NCBI GenBank assembly: GCA_023376005.1
Contig: CM042141.1
Span: 96,386,092 to 96,450,091, forward strand
From: Doryteuthis pealeii
Lineage: Eukaryota; Mollusca; Cephalopoda; Myopsida; Loliginidae
Direction of reading: 5' to 3'
DNA length: 64,000 nucleotides
Below are positions 10,330 through 22,739 of the stretch, piece by piece (position 1 is the stretch's first letter; each line of letters begins with the position of its first letter). The position numbers were made by a program, and so were the translations under genes. Below the pieces are notes generated by a model that did no database searches, was not told the origin of the DNA, and saw only the letters and a list, made by a program, of their open reading frames with translations.

Positions 10330-10525
10330 TTCTTAGCTATCCACACCCTCCTTCTAAACACTTCTCTACTACCCCTTCCTTTACAAACATTCCACTAAGT
10401 GATTTTCTCTCTTTCTCTGTTTTTTTTTTCTTCCCCTTACTATTCTTCACTTTTCCCTTTTCCTCTGACAAAACTTGTAACATTACAAATCCTCCCATAC
10501 TCCACACACCATTCACCCCCAATCC
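10330..10525. repeat. Pyrimidine-rich strand-asymmetric tract
   Basis: About 190 bases of mostly C/T on the + strand, with a 9-T run. The opposite strand gives a Lys/Glu/Gly-rich ORF that is a composition artefact. Confidence 0.6.
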
Positions 10526-11137
10526 ATCAAACTCCTCAAGTGTCTCTAAGTACCTAGTCCTGGTCAGTGGTCTGCTTCATCAAACTGGACAGACCTTGTA
10601 ATTATGACTTTCTCTATATAGCCTGTGCTGCAATAACACCTATATTCTCTGTCCACTCACCAGCAAAGCAAAAGGTTAAATAAACGGTAGGGCCATTTCT
10701 ACAGATAAAGAATCTGGATAAACCAATGGGCTTCTTCTAATAATCTAACTAAAGAATATAAGGCAGTCACTACCAGGTGTATCTAGGGGTATTTTACCAT
10801 CTGACTGAATATTCATATATTGTCTAATAAGTAATTAACTTTAGAATTCTACTGCCACCAAAGGACTAAGAGAATAAGTCAATATCCATTTTTTACTTAC
10901 TGCATTTACTGATAAGCGATTACTAAAAGAGTAAAATCTAAAATACTACTCTGATAGAGATCAAGGCAAGAATACACACACACCTTTTAGAGGCATTTAA
11001 GAATAACAAAATCAAACTGAAAGAGTTTTTAAAAACAGTTTCAGAAAAAGAAAAGTCAAAATTAAGATTTGCTTTGTCCATTACACAAAAACAAAATCAT
11101 AAAATATGAATAGTATTATTTTTTATTTTGTAATTTC

Positions 11138-11141
<4 letters not shown>

Positions 11142-11180
<39 letters not shown>
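11142..11180. repeat. (TA)n microsatellite
   Basis: About 20 TA units. Confidence 0.95.
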
Positions 11181-11186
<6 letters not shown>

Positions 11187-11507
11187 AATTGGATCAGTGG
11201 TCCATCTGCGTGCTCACAACCGAACTACTTGTAGAAATGGCCTTCTTCTGTGAAGAAGTGGCAATCACCTATAACTAAAAGATTTTTTTCATTGAATAGA
11301 TGGACTCACCACTTCTAACACATTTCTCTGCCCGGATTATTGTGGCGTAGAAAACTTATTTAAACTTTCTAAAAACAATTTCTTTCACAAGAAATTTTCT
11401 CCTAACGATGACTTACAGTCAAAACTAGTTGAGAACAATGAAAAAATAAATAACATAAAAGAAATGTTCCTGTTTGTTGTATCACTTTTTGTTCAGTAAA
11501 ACATTAA

Positions 11508-11757
11508 ATAAAGTTGGCGGAGTGGCCTATTGTCAGTATCAGCCATACAGCAAGGGAGTCCATCCCCTTTTCACTAGCAATAGACTAAGGAGATTGTTTT
11601 TGCTGAGGTGGAGTGCCACATCTACCGTTAGCTTCCCACTTTACAACACATATCAGATTACCCAAACTGTGCTACTCATGCCCTGAGTTGGTGAGGACTG
11701 GCATCAAACCTTGCGATTTCTAGGCAAAGGATCTACCAAGTGAGCTAAACTGGCTGT
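11508..11757 (-). mobile_element. SINE-B copy
   Basis: Starts with the body end AGTTGGCGGAGTGGCCTATT and ends with the inverted head GAGCTAAACTGGC. Box A and box B are degenerate. Confidence 0.85.
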
Positions 11758-11945
11758 CATATATGTCTGTGGATGACTGTAATATATACTCACAAAATCC
11801 AGTAGAGCTCTTCTTTGGAAGAGAATTTAATTGACATTCACCATTAGCGAGGTTCTGTATTAATTATGGATTTGAGCTCTCTAGTGACTGTAACATATAT
11901 ACCTATATATGTATCTATCAGTTAAAATTCTACTTCCTACTGGTA

Positions 11946-12082
11946 GCTGCTGATGGCCGAGGGGTTAAGGAATCGGACTGATGAAAAATCAGTTGGATTT
12001 CACTCCTGGCTAGAAGTAGTTGCTAAGTCTAGCCATATTGAAGAGACATGAAACGTCGAAACACAGTGACTGTGGATGACTG

Positions 12083-12085
<3 letters not shown>
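11946..12085 (+). mobile_element. SINE-F (Leu/Ser-tRNA-like head)
   Basis: CTGATGGCCGAGGGGTTAAG resembles box A of a long-variable-arm tRNA (Leu/Ser type), and GGATTTCACTCCTGG a box B. The 3' part reads AAACGTCGAAACACAGTG and ends in TGTAATATATATA. Confidence 0.6.

Positions 12086-12122
<37 letters not shown>
12086..12122. repeat. (TA)n microsatellite
   Basis: TA repeat forming the tail of SINE-F. Confidence 0.9.
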
Positions 12123-12123
<1 letters not shown>

Positions 12124-12147
12124 TCATTCTTTTATTACACTAATAGG

Positions 12148-12305
12148 TAGAAATGTTTTCATTTAAATCTCAAGTGTAGTTCATTTGAAGAGGTCTGTAC
12201 TTATGGTCATTGGAAATAAGTTAAATAATTGCCAATGACCTGGAATAGTAGAGTAAACATGTAACATGGGATTGTACTCTCATTTTCTTTTAAATGTATT
12301 TATAT
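12148..12305. repeat. Dispersed repeat H, copy 2
   Basis: Direct copy of 8596-8752, about 90% alike by eye. Confidence 0.7.
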
Positions 12306-12757
12306 AAGGCAATATCATTTTAGCATAAGGACACAAGTATACTGATTTGTTTAAAAACCTTATTTCTATTTTCTAAACAATACACAGATTAAATCACATT
12401 TTCTGCTCTTTTAATTGACATATCTTAAATGTGAATGATTTAGTGACAGTATACTGTTAATTTATCAAGAACAATACCAATCAAATAGTTCAGAGACATC
12501 CCAATTATCTACCATTTTTATTAACACATATGCACAAGTAAATAAAAGAACAAACATTTATATCTGGTAAAGTTACTTACATTTTTTAAATACATCAATA
12601 GAGCAATTAGTTTCCTTCCAACATTCAATAGGATTTTTCTAACATTCTACCCTATTGCTAGATAGATCATTGGCATATAATGGCTTATCTATATAAGATG
12701 CTATTTTTTAACCATTGCTATTTAGTTCTTAAACAAGATTGAAGACAAATGATTGGG

Positions 12758-12920
12758 CTAGTCACCACAGAACTTCAATGATACTGTCTTCAACTTTTGT
12801 TGGTTGATGTTGGTGGATTTCCTTGATCTTTGTTTTGTGAAAAAATCAGCTCCAAATATAAATATATGAATAAATATTTTGGACCAACCAATACGCACTG
12901 AAAATGTGAGGGATTTCCAA
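12758..12920 (-). CDS. Speculative terminal exon
   Basis: On the minus strand a strong acceptor (TTTTCTTTTACAG) precedes an open frame beginning WKSLTFSVRIGW and ending LKFCGD before TAG at 12760-12758, 54 codons. The acceptor is the best part of the case. No clear poly(A) signal follows, the peptide is not recognised, and two other frames are partly open. It could be a last exon of the minus-strand gene, or chance. Confidence 0.15.
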
Positions 12921-12959
12921 CTGTAAAAGAAAACTGTTAAAAAACAAAACATGACAAAT

Positions 12960-14260
12960 CTCAGAAGAAAACATTTACTATTTTTCCACTAGCATATCTT
13001 AAATATATTTCTTAACCAATGAAAAAGCCGAAATAAACATACAAAATCATCTTGGCTGGAACCTATTCACATATAAAGAAGTCATCCTCCAAAAGTCAGT
13101 TGTCCAGTTTTCAGTTACATTGACAAATAAACTGAATCCTATTCATGGCTCATTAGCATCTTGCTGACAGAGCAAACATCCACAAGGAAACAAGGCACTG
13201 AGGATATAAAAGGAGAAGCCTCTACCCACCTCCCCCAGAGAAATAACCTTTCCTTCATATTACATTTTATTAAACCTGAATAATATTTTTCAAACAATTA
13301 ACAATTTTCATTAAAACAATAATATAATTTGCCTATTTGGAATTTATTGCAAAGCTGCATGATAACCAACATTTTTGGTTTTCCCATTCGGGATCAGTAC
13401 AAATAGTTATGTGATAAACAAGAATAACCTCTAGAGCAACTCAAAATTGATCGCTGCATTTGTCAGAAAAAAAAAAATCAACAAAAACGATTGCAGTAAT
13501 TGAAATTTCAGGAGCTAGCTTAAATGCCACCTAAGTTAAAAAATGTCACAAAAAAAAATTAATTAAAACTGAGTGAGTAATGAAAAAGCACTTAAATATA
13601 TAGTTTTTGAAGATGAAAAGAAAGAAAAAAAATTCAATGTGGTTTTCAGAATAAATCAGTACAAAATTCCTACCTGAAGAAACGAGTAATTCATTTCCTT
13701 CAAAAAGATTTGCTATAATGAAATTTACTTTTTAAATCTTTATCAATTTAATATTAAATCTTTAACAAGTACTTTGTCCACTTATCTTTCAAAAGCATTT
13801 TGACCATGACTAATTGTTTTCTTTTTGTTTAACAACCACTTGTTGTATAAATTGAAAGCTAAAGATAATATCTAGATAAAACATTACTTTTTTTTAATGA
13901 CTGAAAACCATCCCTTTGAGCCAATATAGAAAACATGCTCTCACTTGAAGAAAGTTCAAACAACAATATTTGGCAAACATTTGGAGGAGAAATTGTCTCA
14001 AACACTTCCTCTTCCTGTCATCTGTTGTCTATAAATTTTATTGCTGACTTTTATGGCTGGGTCTGGCTTATCTCAGATTATCCTAGAGAGGAGGAAATAT
14101 TTAATTTTTATTGTCAAGAGTATAGAGATTTTTTTTCAAAGAAATAATGATTTAAAAATGTCACTGGATACCACAGTTCAGTTGGTGTTTTATAATGTTT
14201 AATGTTGTCAAATTAAAGACTTGTAGAAATGGTCATTTACATCATTTCAATATAAAAAAA
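12960..14260. other. No gene or classified repeat seen
   Basis: AT-rich, with several A-runs. A 70-codon ORF at 13935-14147 has no supporting motif. Confidence 0.5.
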
Positions 14261-14267
14261 AAAAAAC

Positions 14268-14632
14268 CTAACACCTAGATAATTGTCCCAACCCTATTGC
14301 CCTTATGGTAAGCCCTAACCCTTTTTATCATACGGGTGCTAGAAGGCGGTGGCTGAAGGTCTTCATGTCCTGGGTATGACATTAAACTCTAACTGATGGT
14401 GAGGTTCCAGTTCTGGAGGTCTGGGAAATGTGGAGTACCCCTTCATCACCATTGCTTCCAGGTCCACTCTGACTCAGAGTGGTAGTACCTGTTAGGGTCC
14501 CATCTATAGGTTAAATAGAAAAATGTGCTTATAAAAAAAAAAAAATGAGTATCTTTCAAGAATTAATTTATTTCAAAACTTTGTCGGCATTAAATGACCC
14601 ACTGAGGTTGATATGCCGTTAAAAAAACAAAT
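14268..14632 (+). mobile_element. SINE-C, 5'-truncated copy
   Basis: Contains the family body (GGTGCTAGAAGGCGGTGGCT, GGTAGTACCTGTTAGGGTCC) and tail TGATATGCCGTTAAAAAAAC. Confidence 0.8.
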
Positions 14633-14687
14633 CAATATGAAAAGAGAGTATAGAATTATATTAAATAGATTTTTCAATAATTATTCC

Positions 14688-14795
14688 ACCTGGTCGGCTG
14701 GAGCTGTAGAATATGCCGACTGCACCTTAGCAGAGGGGTAAGACACTCTGCCTCCAATAGTGCCACCTGTTGACTGTGGGTGGTTTCTAGTAACT
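14688..14795 (+). mobile_element. SINE-C head fragment
   Basis: GGTCGGCTGGAGCTGTAGAA through GCAGAGGGGTAAGACACTCT is the 5' end missing from the preceding copy. It is followed by CACCTGTTGACTGTGGGTGG. Confidence 0.65.
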
Positions 14796-15062
14796 AATAA
14801 TAATCCTTAGTAAACAATTACATTTTCAAGTAACTATTACTATTACAAATAATTAACACAGTTATATGGTATCAAGTATTCCTATCAAATACAAATAATT
14901 TTCAAACAGATCTATTGGACTCTAACAGATATTACCACTCAGGGTCAGAGTGAACTTTGGAGTAGTGGTAATGAAGTGGTATTTTATACACCTGAGATCT
15001 CCAGAATTGGAGCCTTACTATGCAGTTTCATATAATACCCAGTACACCCCTTTTTGCTTACG
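14796..15062 (-). mobile_element. SINE-C fragment with minisatellite-type tail
   Basis: The left part (14800-14910) is the GTTATATGGTATCAAGTATT repeat tail; the right part is the family 3' body inverted (TATTACCACTCAGGGTCAGA). The same junction recurs at 41100-41170. Confidence 0.65.
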
Positions 15063-15479
15063 GCCAAGTCATGTTGAAAATACCAGTTCCAGCTAGATCA
15101 CCAAACTTTCTCCAAATTGGCATGTTGCTCGATCTTCAATATGTGACTTTATAGGTTTAGATAATACTGAGTGGCAGAGAATAAACTTTGTATATGTTTA
15201 AAAGGTTTCCATCAATCACAGAGAGGGGAGGAGGGGGAGGATGGGGGAGGGGAGGACTAGCTCTGAGATAATCTCACTTACCAGGCTTTTCTTATCACAA
15301 TATCAGCTTAATGTCAGACAACTGTGACAACTTATCTCTGTAAAGTCCAAAATACCCAGCAATGATGTCATCGTCTTAATAGGATAAGATTAACTTTATT
15401 AGACATTGGTATGATAAGGAGAACGGAATCCAAAGGGGATAAATAGATTCATACAAATGGATAAATCAGATACACACTA

Positions 15480-16020
15480 GTAAAAAAAAGTGTTGGGGGG
15501 GGGGGAAGAGGTTGTTTCATTCTTTTTTAGTTGACAATGCATTAATATTGTTAAAAAAGGATAAACATAAAGCCGTAGTTCCCCCCCTGGGGAGACGGTA
15601 GAAAAATCTAGAGGGTGGTAAAGCAAAAAGGGACAGTTGGGGAGGTGACAGGGTAGCATTAGCATAACTTGTTTTTTTTTTAAACAAAATCTAAATGACA
15701 AAGTATATGTCATAAATATTAAGGTAAAGGAACACGTATGCAGTTTATACAGAATAAAACTGACATAAGAATTATAAATGAATGCATAATTTTGTTACGT
15801 AGTCCAAAATCTGAGTCAAAAGTCTGAGAATGTTTGTTTGACACCTGCGCACAACACATACTGCACACCAGTTACCAGATAACTTTTTCAATTTGAAGCA
15901 TACAAAAAAACAAAAAAAAATAGTGTGTGTTTGCATTTGTGTATAAGGCGGGGGGGGGGTCACTAGGAATCCACTGAAAAGTCAAGGGGGCACTAGGTTG
16001 AAAAGGTTTAGGAACCACTG
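15480..16020. mobile_element. hAT-like non-autonomous element (right end clear)
   Basis: The right end AAAAGGTTTAGGAACCACTG is the inverse of CAGTGGTTCCTAAACC, the terminal pattern of many hAT transposons. Related GTAGTTCCCCCCCTGGGG occurs at about 15580. The left terminus was not found with certainty. No transposase. Confidence 0.35.
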
Positions 16021-16024
16021 ATAT

Positions 16025-16270
16025 AAGGTATAGTAGATTGGGCAAGTTTATTCTCTGTACTAACTCACATAACACTTATGTGTTGGGTATATACATTGCT
16101 CAAAGTAACCACACTAAACCCAGTAGCCAATCAGAACCCAGAGAATAAACTTGCCCAAGGTGTATAATGGAATATCCCAGCCTGCTATATAAAGCACTCC
16201 ACTAACACACTCTGGTGTTTTCAAAACAGACTCAATTTGCGATACAGCTGAATACTGATCTATGTATCCA
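16025..16270 (+). mobile_element. LTR-like sequence related to the Gypsy LTRs
   Basis: AGTAGCCAATCAGAACCCAG resembles AGCAGCCAATCAGGACTCAG in the 37325 LTR, followed by CTATATAAAGC as a TATA-like box. A perfect 20-base inverted repeat (TTGGGCAAGTTTATTCTCTG, 16038-16057 and 16139-16158) flanks the CCAAT part. Confidence 0.45.
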
Positions 16271-16555
16271 ACTATATCCTACATGAGCCATTATATGTGG
16301 TTTCTACATTTATAAGCAGGAACAAGTAACCAAAGTAAGTCTTTCACATCCTAAGCATAACGTCATTTTGATTACGTCATAGAAGCGATGTAAGAAAGTT
16401 ACACACCAACTTCCATTTTTAATACTTGGTAGTTCCTTTCTAAACAAAATATCTGAAGTCCTTGAGAGCAAGTTGAGAGATAGAAAGTCTAACATTTCCT
16501 TCAACTGAAAAGTGATTTCCTGTTGACATTCTCAAAAAACAAGTAAAATAAAATC

Positions 16556-16558
<3 letters not shown>

Positions 16559-16589
<31 letters not shown>
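16559..16589. repeat. (GA)n microsatellite
   Basis: About 15 GA units. Confidence 0.95.
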
Positions 16590-16591
<2 letters not shown>

Positions 16592-16721
16592 ATTCATACA
16601 AGAGTGAATCCCTACAAAATGATAATGGCTTTTTATTGAGAAAGTCACAAGTAAGATAAGTTGGGGATCATTTAAAAAGCAAGTGAAAAAATTGTTGGTA
16701 TCAAAAAATCTTTTTGTTTAT

Positions 16722-16890
16722 AGATATAGAGTAACAAAGACATGAAGTCAATGGCACTCAGTAATTGACAGTGCTTAGTTTGAAAATCGCATAGGCGACA
16801 AACTGTCAGTTACTTAGTTACCATTGACTTCATGCCTACGCTACACTAACTTAGATATACATGCTCTATCAATGATATTGAGCACTCTTT

Positions 16891-16898
<8 letters not shown>
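16722..16898 (+). repeat. MITE-1 hairpin, copy 1
   Basis: ATGAAGTCAATGGCACTCAG pairs with the complement near 16815-16835, a stem of about 50 bp around the loop TTGAAAATCGCATAGGCGAC. It is followed by TTAGATATACATGCTCTATC. The loop is shared with 17243 and 33395. Confidence 0.7.
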
Positions 16899-16945
<47 letters not shown>

Positions 16946-16955
16946 TATATATACC
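16899..16955. repeat. (TA)n microsatellite
   Basis: TA repeat with a short CACA break. Confidence 0.95.
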
Positions 16956-16956
16956 A

Positions 16957-17234
16957 GCTTCTCCACATTAGTAAGATGTGACAAAAGGTCAATTTCTTAA
17001 ACAGTTTATCAGGTTTGAATTCAGAGATTTCCTTCTCCTAGACTGGTTACCTAACAAAAGTTAAATAGCCCAGGCTGGCCTACTATTTACCCATAGCTGG
17101 AAGGAAAATAGTTGGATTCATACCTTTCCTAAGGGTATTAGTGCTATGTGAAACACAAACTAACTCGTCCAGGATTTGAACTAATGTTGCTGTGGCTATT
17201 TCCTACGACAGTAACCATTACACCATGCACCTCC
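16957..17234 (-). mobile_element. SINE-A copy
   Basis: Family 3' end CATTAGTAAGATGTGACAAA at the left and inverted head ACCATTACACCATGCACCTC at the right. It lies between two MITE-1 copies. Confidence 0.85.
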
Positions 17235-17242
17235 AATAAACA

Positions 17243-17398
17243 GATATAGGGTAGCAAAGACGTTGAAGTCAACAGTGCTTGGTGTGAAAATTGCATAGGC
17301 GGGAAACTGTCAGTTACCAAGTGCTGTTGACTTCATATCTATGCTGCCCTTAGATATACATGCTTTATCAATGATATTAAGCACTCTTTACCTATAAA
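17243..17398 (+). repeat. MITE-1 hairpin, copy 2
   Basis: GTTGAAGTCAACAGTGCTTG... with loop GAAAATTGCATAGGCGGGAA and downstream TTAGATATACATGCTTTATC, matching copy 1. Confidence 0.7.
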
Positions 17399-17403
17399 TA
17401 TTG

Positions 17404-17407
<4 letters not shown>

Positions 17408-17481
<74 letters not shown>
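17408..17481. repeat. (TA)n(CA)n compound microsatellite
   Basis: About 20 TA then about 16 CA units. Confidence 0.95.
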
Positions 17482-17484
<3 letters not shown>

Positions 17485-17656
17485 AATGTATGCATGAAGA
17501 CAAATTCTTACTATTGCTAAGCAACTTGAAAATTAATGACTCCAAAGACTAATAAAAAACATCAACAAAAATAAATAAAAATAAAATGATAATAATTGAA
17601 AGCATACAGTTCACAACATTGTTAAGATTAGCAAGAATACTTGGAAGAATCTTTGA

Positions 17657-18230
17657 GTTTATTTGGTTTGTTTTATGGCATATCAACCTCAGTGAGTCAT
17701 TTAATGCCGATAAAGCTTTGAAAGAAATTCATTCTTAATGGATACTCAATTTTTATATACTCATGTTTTTCTATTTAACCCATAGATGTGACCCTAACAG
17801 GTACTACCACTCTGGGTCATAGTGGACCTGGAAGCAATGGTGATGAAGGGGTGCTCCACATTCCCCAAACCTCCAAAATTGGAACCTCACCATCAGAGTT
17901 TAACGTCATTCCCAGGACATGAAGACCCTCAGCCACCGCCTTCTAGCACCCATATGATAAAAAGGGTTGGGGTTGCCATAAGGGCAATAGGGTTGGGACA
18001 ATCATATAGGTGCTAGGGTTTGATGTGACCAGCTGATTGATCAGAGGGGGCCTCTCCGCCCGCCTGTCTAGCCCAAGTAAGGGCCAAAGTAGAGTATTGC
18101 ATGTCATGGACTGCTCAGCCATCACGGCTTGCCACCCATGGCCAACAGGTGGCCCCATTGGGCGAGTCTTACCCCTCTGCAGAGGTGCAGTTGGTGTATT
18201 CTAATGCCCCAGCTGACAGGGTAGTAATCT
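17657..18230 (-). mobile_element. SINE-C, full length
   Basis: The left end is the A/T-rich tail (TTTGGTTTGTTTTATGGCAT) and the right end the head (GGGGCATTAGAATACACCAA on the minus strand). The body contains AACCCATAGATGTGACCCTA. About 570 bp. Confidence 0.85.
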
Positions 18231-18239
18231 TTGAGACTT

Positions 18240-19770
<1,531 letters not shown>

Positions 19771-20194
19771 TCACATCTGTGTGCAGGTTAGAGTTCTTCT
19801 TATGTTACTATCACTTAGGAATATGCACGAGTTATCACATATGAATGACTCCCTGTGAGTTCCAACAACTGTTGAAAGAGAACCAGGATGAGATTGACAC
19901 TGGGTTGAAGCATTCAGGATGGACTTTTGTGAGAGACAAAGTGAGAAGGAAAATAATTTCCGTCTGCCTTTGTTGATGAGAAGAAATGGATAACAAGCTC
20001 TGCTTTGACAACAGTCAGAAAGTCGTGACTTGTATTGAGAGAAGAAACAAATCTCACGCATTTTCCTCTACATTGGAATTCAGAATATCAGAAGATATAT
20101 GGTAATACCAACTCTATAAGTAGACCACAGTTAACTAGGAAATACTAATGTTACATAATCTATGCGGTTGCATAAGATTATTGTCAATCCCCTG

Positions 20195-20600
20195 TATTTG
20201 TAAAGGGATGGCCCTTTTCATATCACGGGCGGGACTTTCCATGGAATAGTACAGAAAGCCCGCGAAATATGTGAAGTCACGTGGGACCTGGTTGGGTCCT
20301 CAGTTTTCAGTTTGACGTCGGGCAGAAGATGTCCTGCCTTAACTGGAACTCACATTGCATACGCGCGCTATGTTAGTCAGATGTTAATTACATGAAATGT
20401 TTAGTTAAGCTTTTATTTACTTATTATTTTACTTAAGAAAATAACCCGGTTTTGTGGTTGGTGAATGTCTTGGTAACAAGACTGATCTAGAAGAAGAAAT
20501 GAGTTAAGTGCGACCGGCCACCAAGAGAAGTCCAGACACTAGAAGAGATGTTAGAAGAAGACGTAAGATAGAAAAAGACGTCAGAAGAAGAATAGAAGTA
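20195..20600. other. GC- and CpG-richer island, LTR- or promoter-like
   Basis: TGTATTTGTAAAGGGATGGC starts a block with GCGGGACTTTCC-type motifs, TGACGTCGGG, TACGCGCGCTATG and purine-rich GAAGAAGACG repeats. AATAAA occurs at about 20890. This could be an LTR of a second retroelement family or a host promoter; no terminal repeat pair was identified. Confidence 0.35.
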
Positions 20601-21068
20601 AGTAATGAAAAGGGTATACAACACTTAGAATCCTTTATTTCTTCCTAAATCTTATTATAATAGAGATTAGGTGTATGTGTCTCTGTAACCGAAACTATGT
20701 CACAGCTTATGTCCCTATACCCTCAGGAAATGCATAAGTTAATCAATGAGTATTTAATTTATAGTCAAAAATACATAGAATAATTCTTATTTATTAACAA
20801 TGTCTATGAAAATCTGAGTTAGATTTGCCTCAAAACAGCCCATGTTATTAGTGCGTATAAATCCTGCAATGTGTCTTATATATCACTAAGAAATAAAGGT
20901 TTACATGATTTATGGTGTGTTTAATTTGCATATTGGTTTTAACAAAACCAGGTTTAATAAATAATTACATGGTGTTATTGATATCTACTATTATTGTTTT
21001 ATCCTCCAGCGTATTAAAATCAACCCTATGAATGATTTTATATAGAATCCAATTAAAATATTAAAACC

Positions 21069-21239
21069 GTGGCATTTTTGTCTAAACTTGGACTTTCTCC
21101 ACCAGACAAGAGGAAATACATAAAAAAGATCCAGGAGAAAGCTCTAACCGCATCAGCGTGGATATGGCAGTCTTATATTGAGACATCACAAACCGACAAA
21201 GTCTGGTGGTATTGTGAGATACTGATGGTGGTATTGTGA
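21069..21239 (+). pseudogene. Coding-like fragment, 56 residues, unidentified
   Basis: An open frame reads VAFLSKLGLSPPDKRKYIKK and continues with basic and aromatic residues (ASAWIWQSYIETSQTDK) to TGA at 21237-21239. The composition is much more protein-like than the surroundings. It lies 500 bases after the CpG-richer island, so it may be the start of a retroelement internal region. No Met start is seen. Confidence 0.3.
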
Positions 21240-21374
21240 GATACGCTCTGGGTTAGTGGTAATGAAGCTTCGGCCCCGAAACCATGCCTGAACCCAGAGT
21301 CATCATCTGATAAAGGCTTTGTTGGTTGCAATGCTACTGTGGAAATAGCAGTCATTCTATGAAGATTAGTGAGT

Positions 21375-21500
21375 AATTTTTTTTATATGCATTCTCATTC
21401 AATTTTGTTATTCTTTCTAATTTAATATATTTCATTACATTAAAAACTTAAATACTTATGCGCGGAAGGCACATATTCTTGCTAGTATTATTAATGATTT
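21375..21500 (+). repeat. Dispersed repeat G, copy 1
   Basis: TATGCATTCTCATTCAATTT ... ACTTAAATACTTATGCGCGG AAGGCACATATT, matching 38585-38800 (direct) and 44870-45055 (inverted). Confidence 0.6.
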
Positions 21501-21669
21501 GATAAATATTAATGTCTTTTACAGATAGGGGAATTATTTTGAACAAGAGAATATTTAGAGAACAAGTCATTACAAATTAAGCATTCAGATTTTTATCTCC
21601 AAAATGAAAATTTCAGTTCTTTACAAAGGGAGGAATTTTTTTAGTACCAGTCCAATCATCTTCATCAAT

Positions 21670-22008
21670 CAGAGATGCTAATAGGTAAGTGTTATGCACC
21701 CTGATGCACAAAAATCTAAAAGGACACAGTAAAATCATATCCATACATCCTGGTGTTTTTCTTTTTTCTTCCCTCACCATTTCAAGCTAACTGTAAATAC
21801 ATTTCAATAGTTTCTTAGAAATGAATTACACAGGATAGGTTACAAGGTAGAAGTTAGGCAGCTTTACTTGTTTCCCCAGATCATAAATAAAAACCCTACA
21901 ATCAATTAAGAAACTTTAGTTGGGACCCATAAATTTTCCTGGGGACTCATTCAAAGCAAATATGTGCGTCTCAGGACACACTAAATCAAAAAGCTATCAA
22001 CATTACTG
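21670..22008. mobile_element. MITE-2, copy 1 (339 bp)
   Basis: Termini CAGAGATGCTAATAG and CTATCAACATTACTG are inverted repeats of consensus CAGNGATGCTGATAG. The internal sequence matches 22397-22717 and 59860-60146. No ORF. The CAG...CTG ends suggest a hAT-related MITE. Confidence 0.75.
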
Positions 22009-22396
22009 CAATCTGACTTTCTCTTTTGATTATAAATGTGTGTCCATTCATAAAATGGCAGTGTATGAATAGTACTCTTGTAAGTCTTGTTTTTTTTTCC
22101 CACATGAAGCTGTATCTTTATTTTCTCTGGCAAGGAGAGATATGGTTCAGTCATGAAAAGAAGAGGCTACCTTAAGACTAAAGTCTTGATTGCTTACACT
22201 CACACAAAGTGAAAACAAGGGAAACAGATGTATATTTTGGAGTTGAGCAAAACTGACCCCTCCCCCATTGGGGGTGGACTACAATTTATAAGAGAGTAAA
22301 TCTTTCCTCCATCAACTGAACAGAAACCATTTCACATCTACTTGTTTATGAGATTGGTAAAAAATAAAAATAAAATTGTAACATCCAGAATAAATG

Positions 22397-22717
22397 CAGA
22401 GATGCTGATAGGTATGCGTCCTACATCACTGATGCACAAAAATCTAAAAGGACGCACAAAAATCATGCCAGTGTTTTTTTTTTTTCTTCCCCCACCATTT
22501 CCAGCTAACTGTAAATACATTTCAATATTTACTTGGAAACGAAATACACTGTATGTTGTACAAGGTAGAGGTTAGACGGCTTTAGTTGTTCATAAATAAA
22601 AACTCTATAATTTATTAACAAACTTTAGTTGGGACCTATCAAATTTCGCGGGTACTCATTTAAATCAAATACATGCATCCCAGAACACACTAAATTAAAA
22701 AGCTGTCAGCATCACTG
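22397..22717. mobile_element. MITE-2, copy 2 (321 bp)
   Basis: Begins CAGAGATGCTGATAGG and ends CAGCATCACTG. TAAATG is directly repeated on both sides (22391-22396 and 22718-22723), consistent with a target duplication. Confidence 0.8.
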
Positions 22718-22739
22718 TAAATGTGAATCAGAAGTTAAA

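Noticed and set aside
12025..12075. Hammerhead in SINE-F (TTGAAGAGAC...GTCGAAACACAG)
   Set aside because: First core C is T and the stem III base pair next to GAAA is lost; at best decayed.
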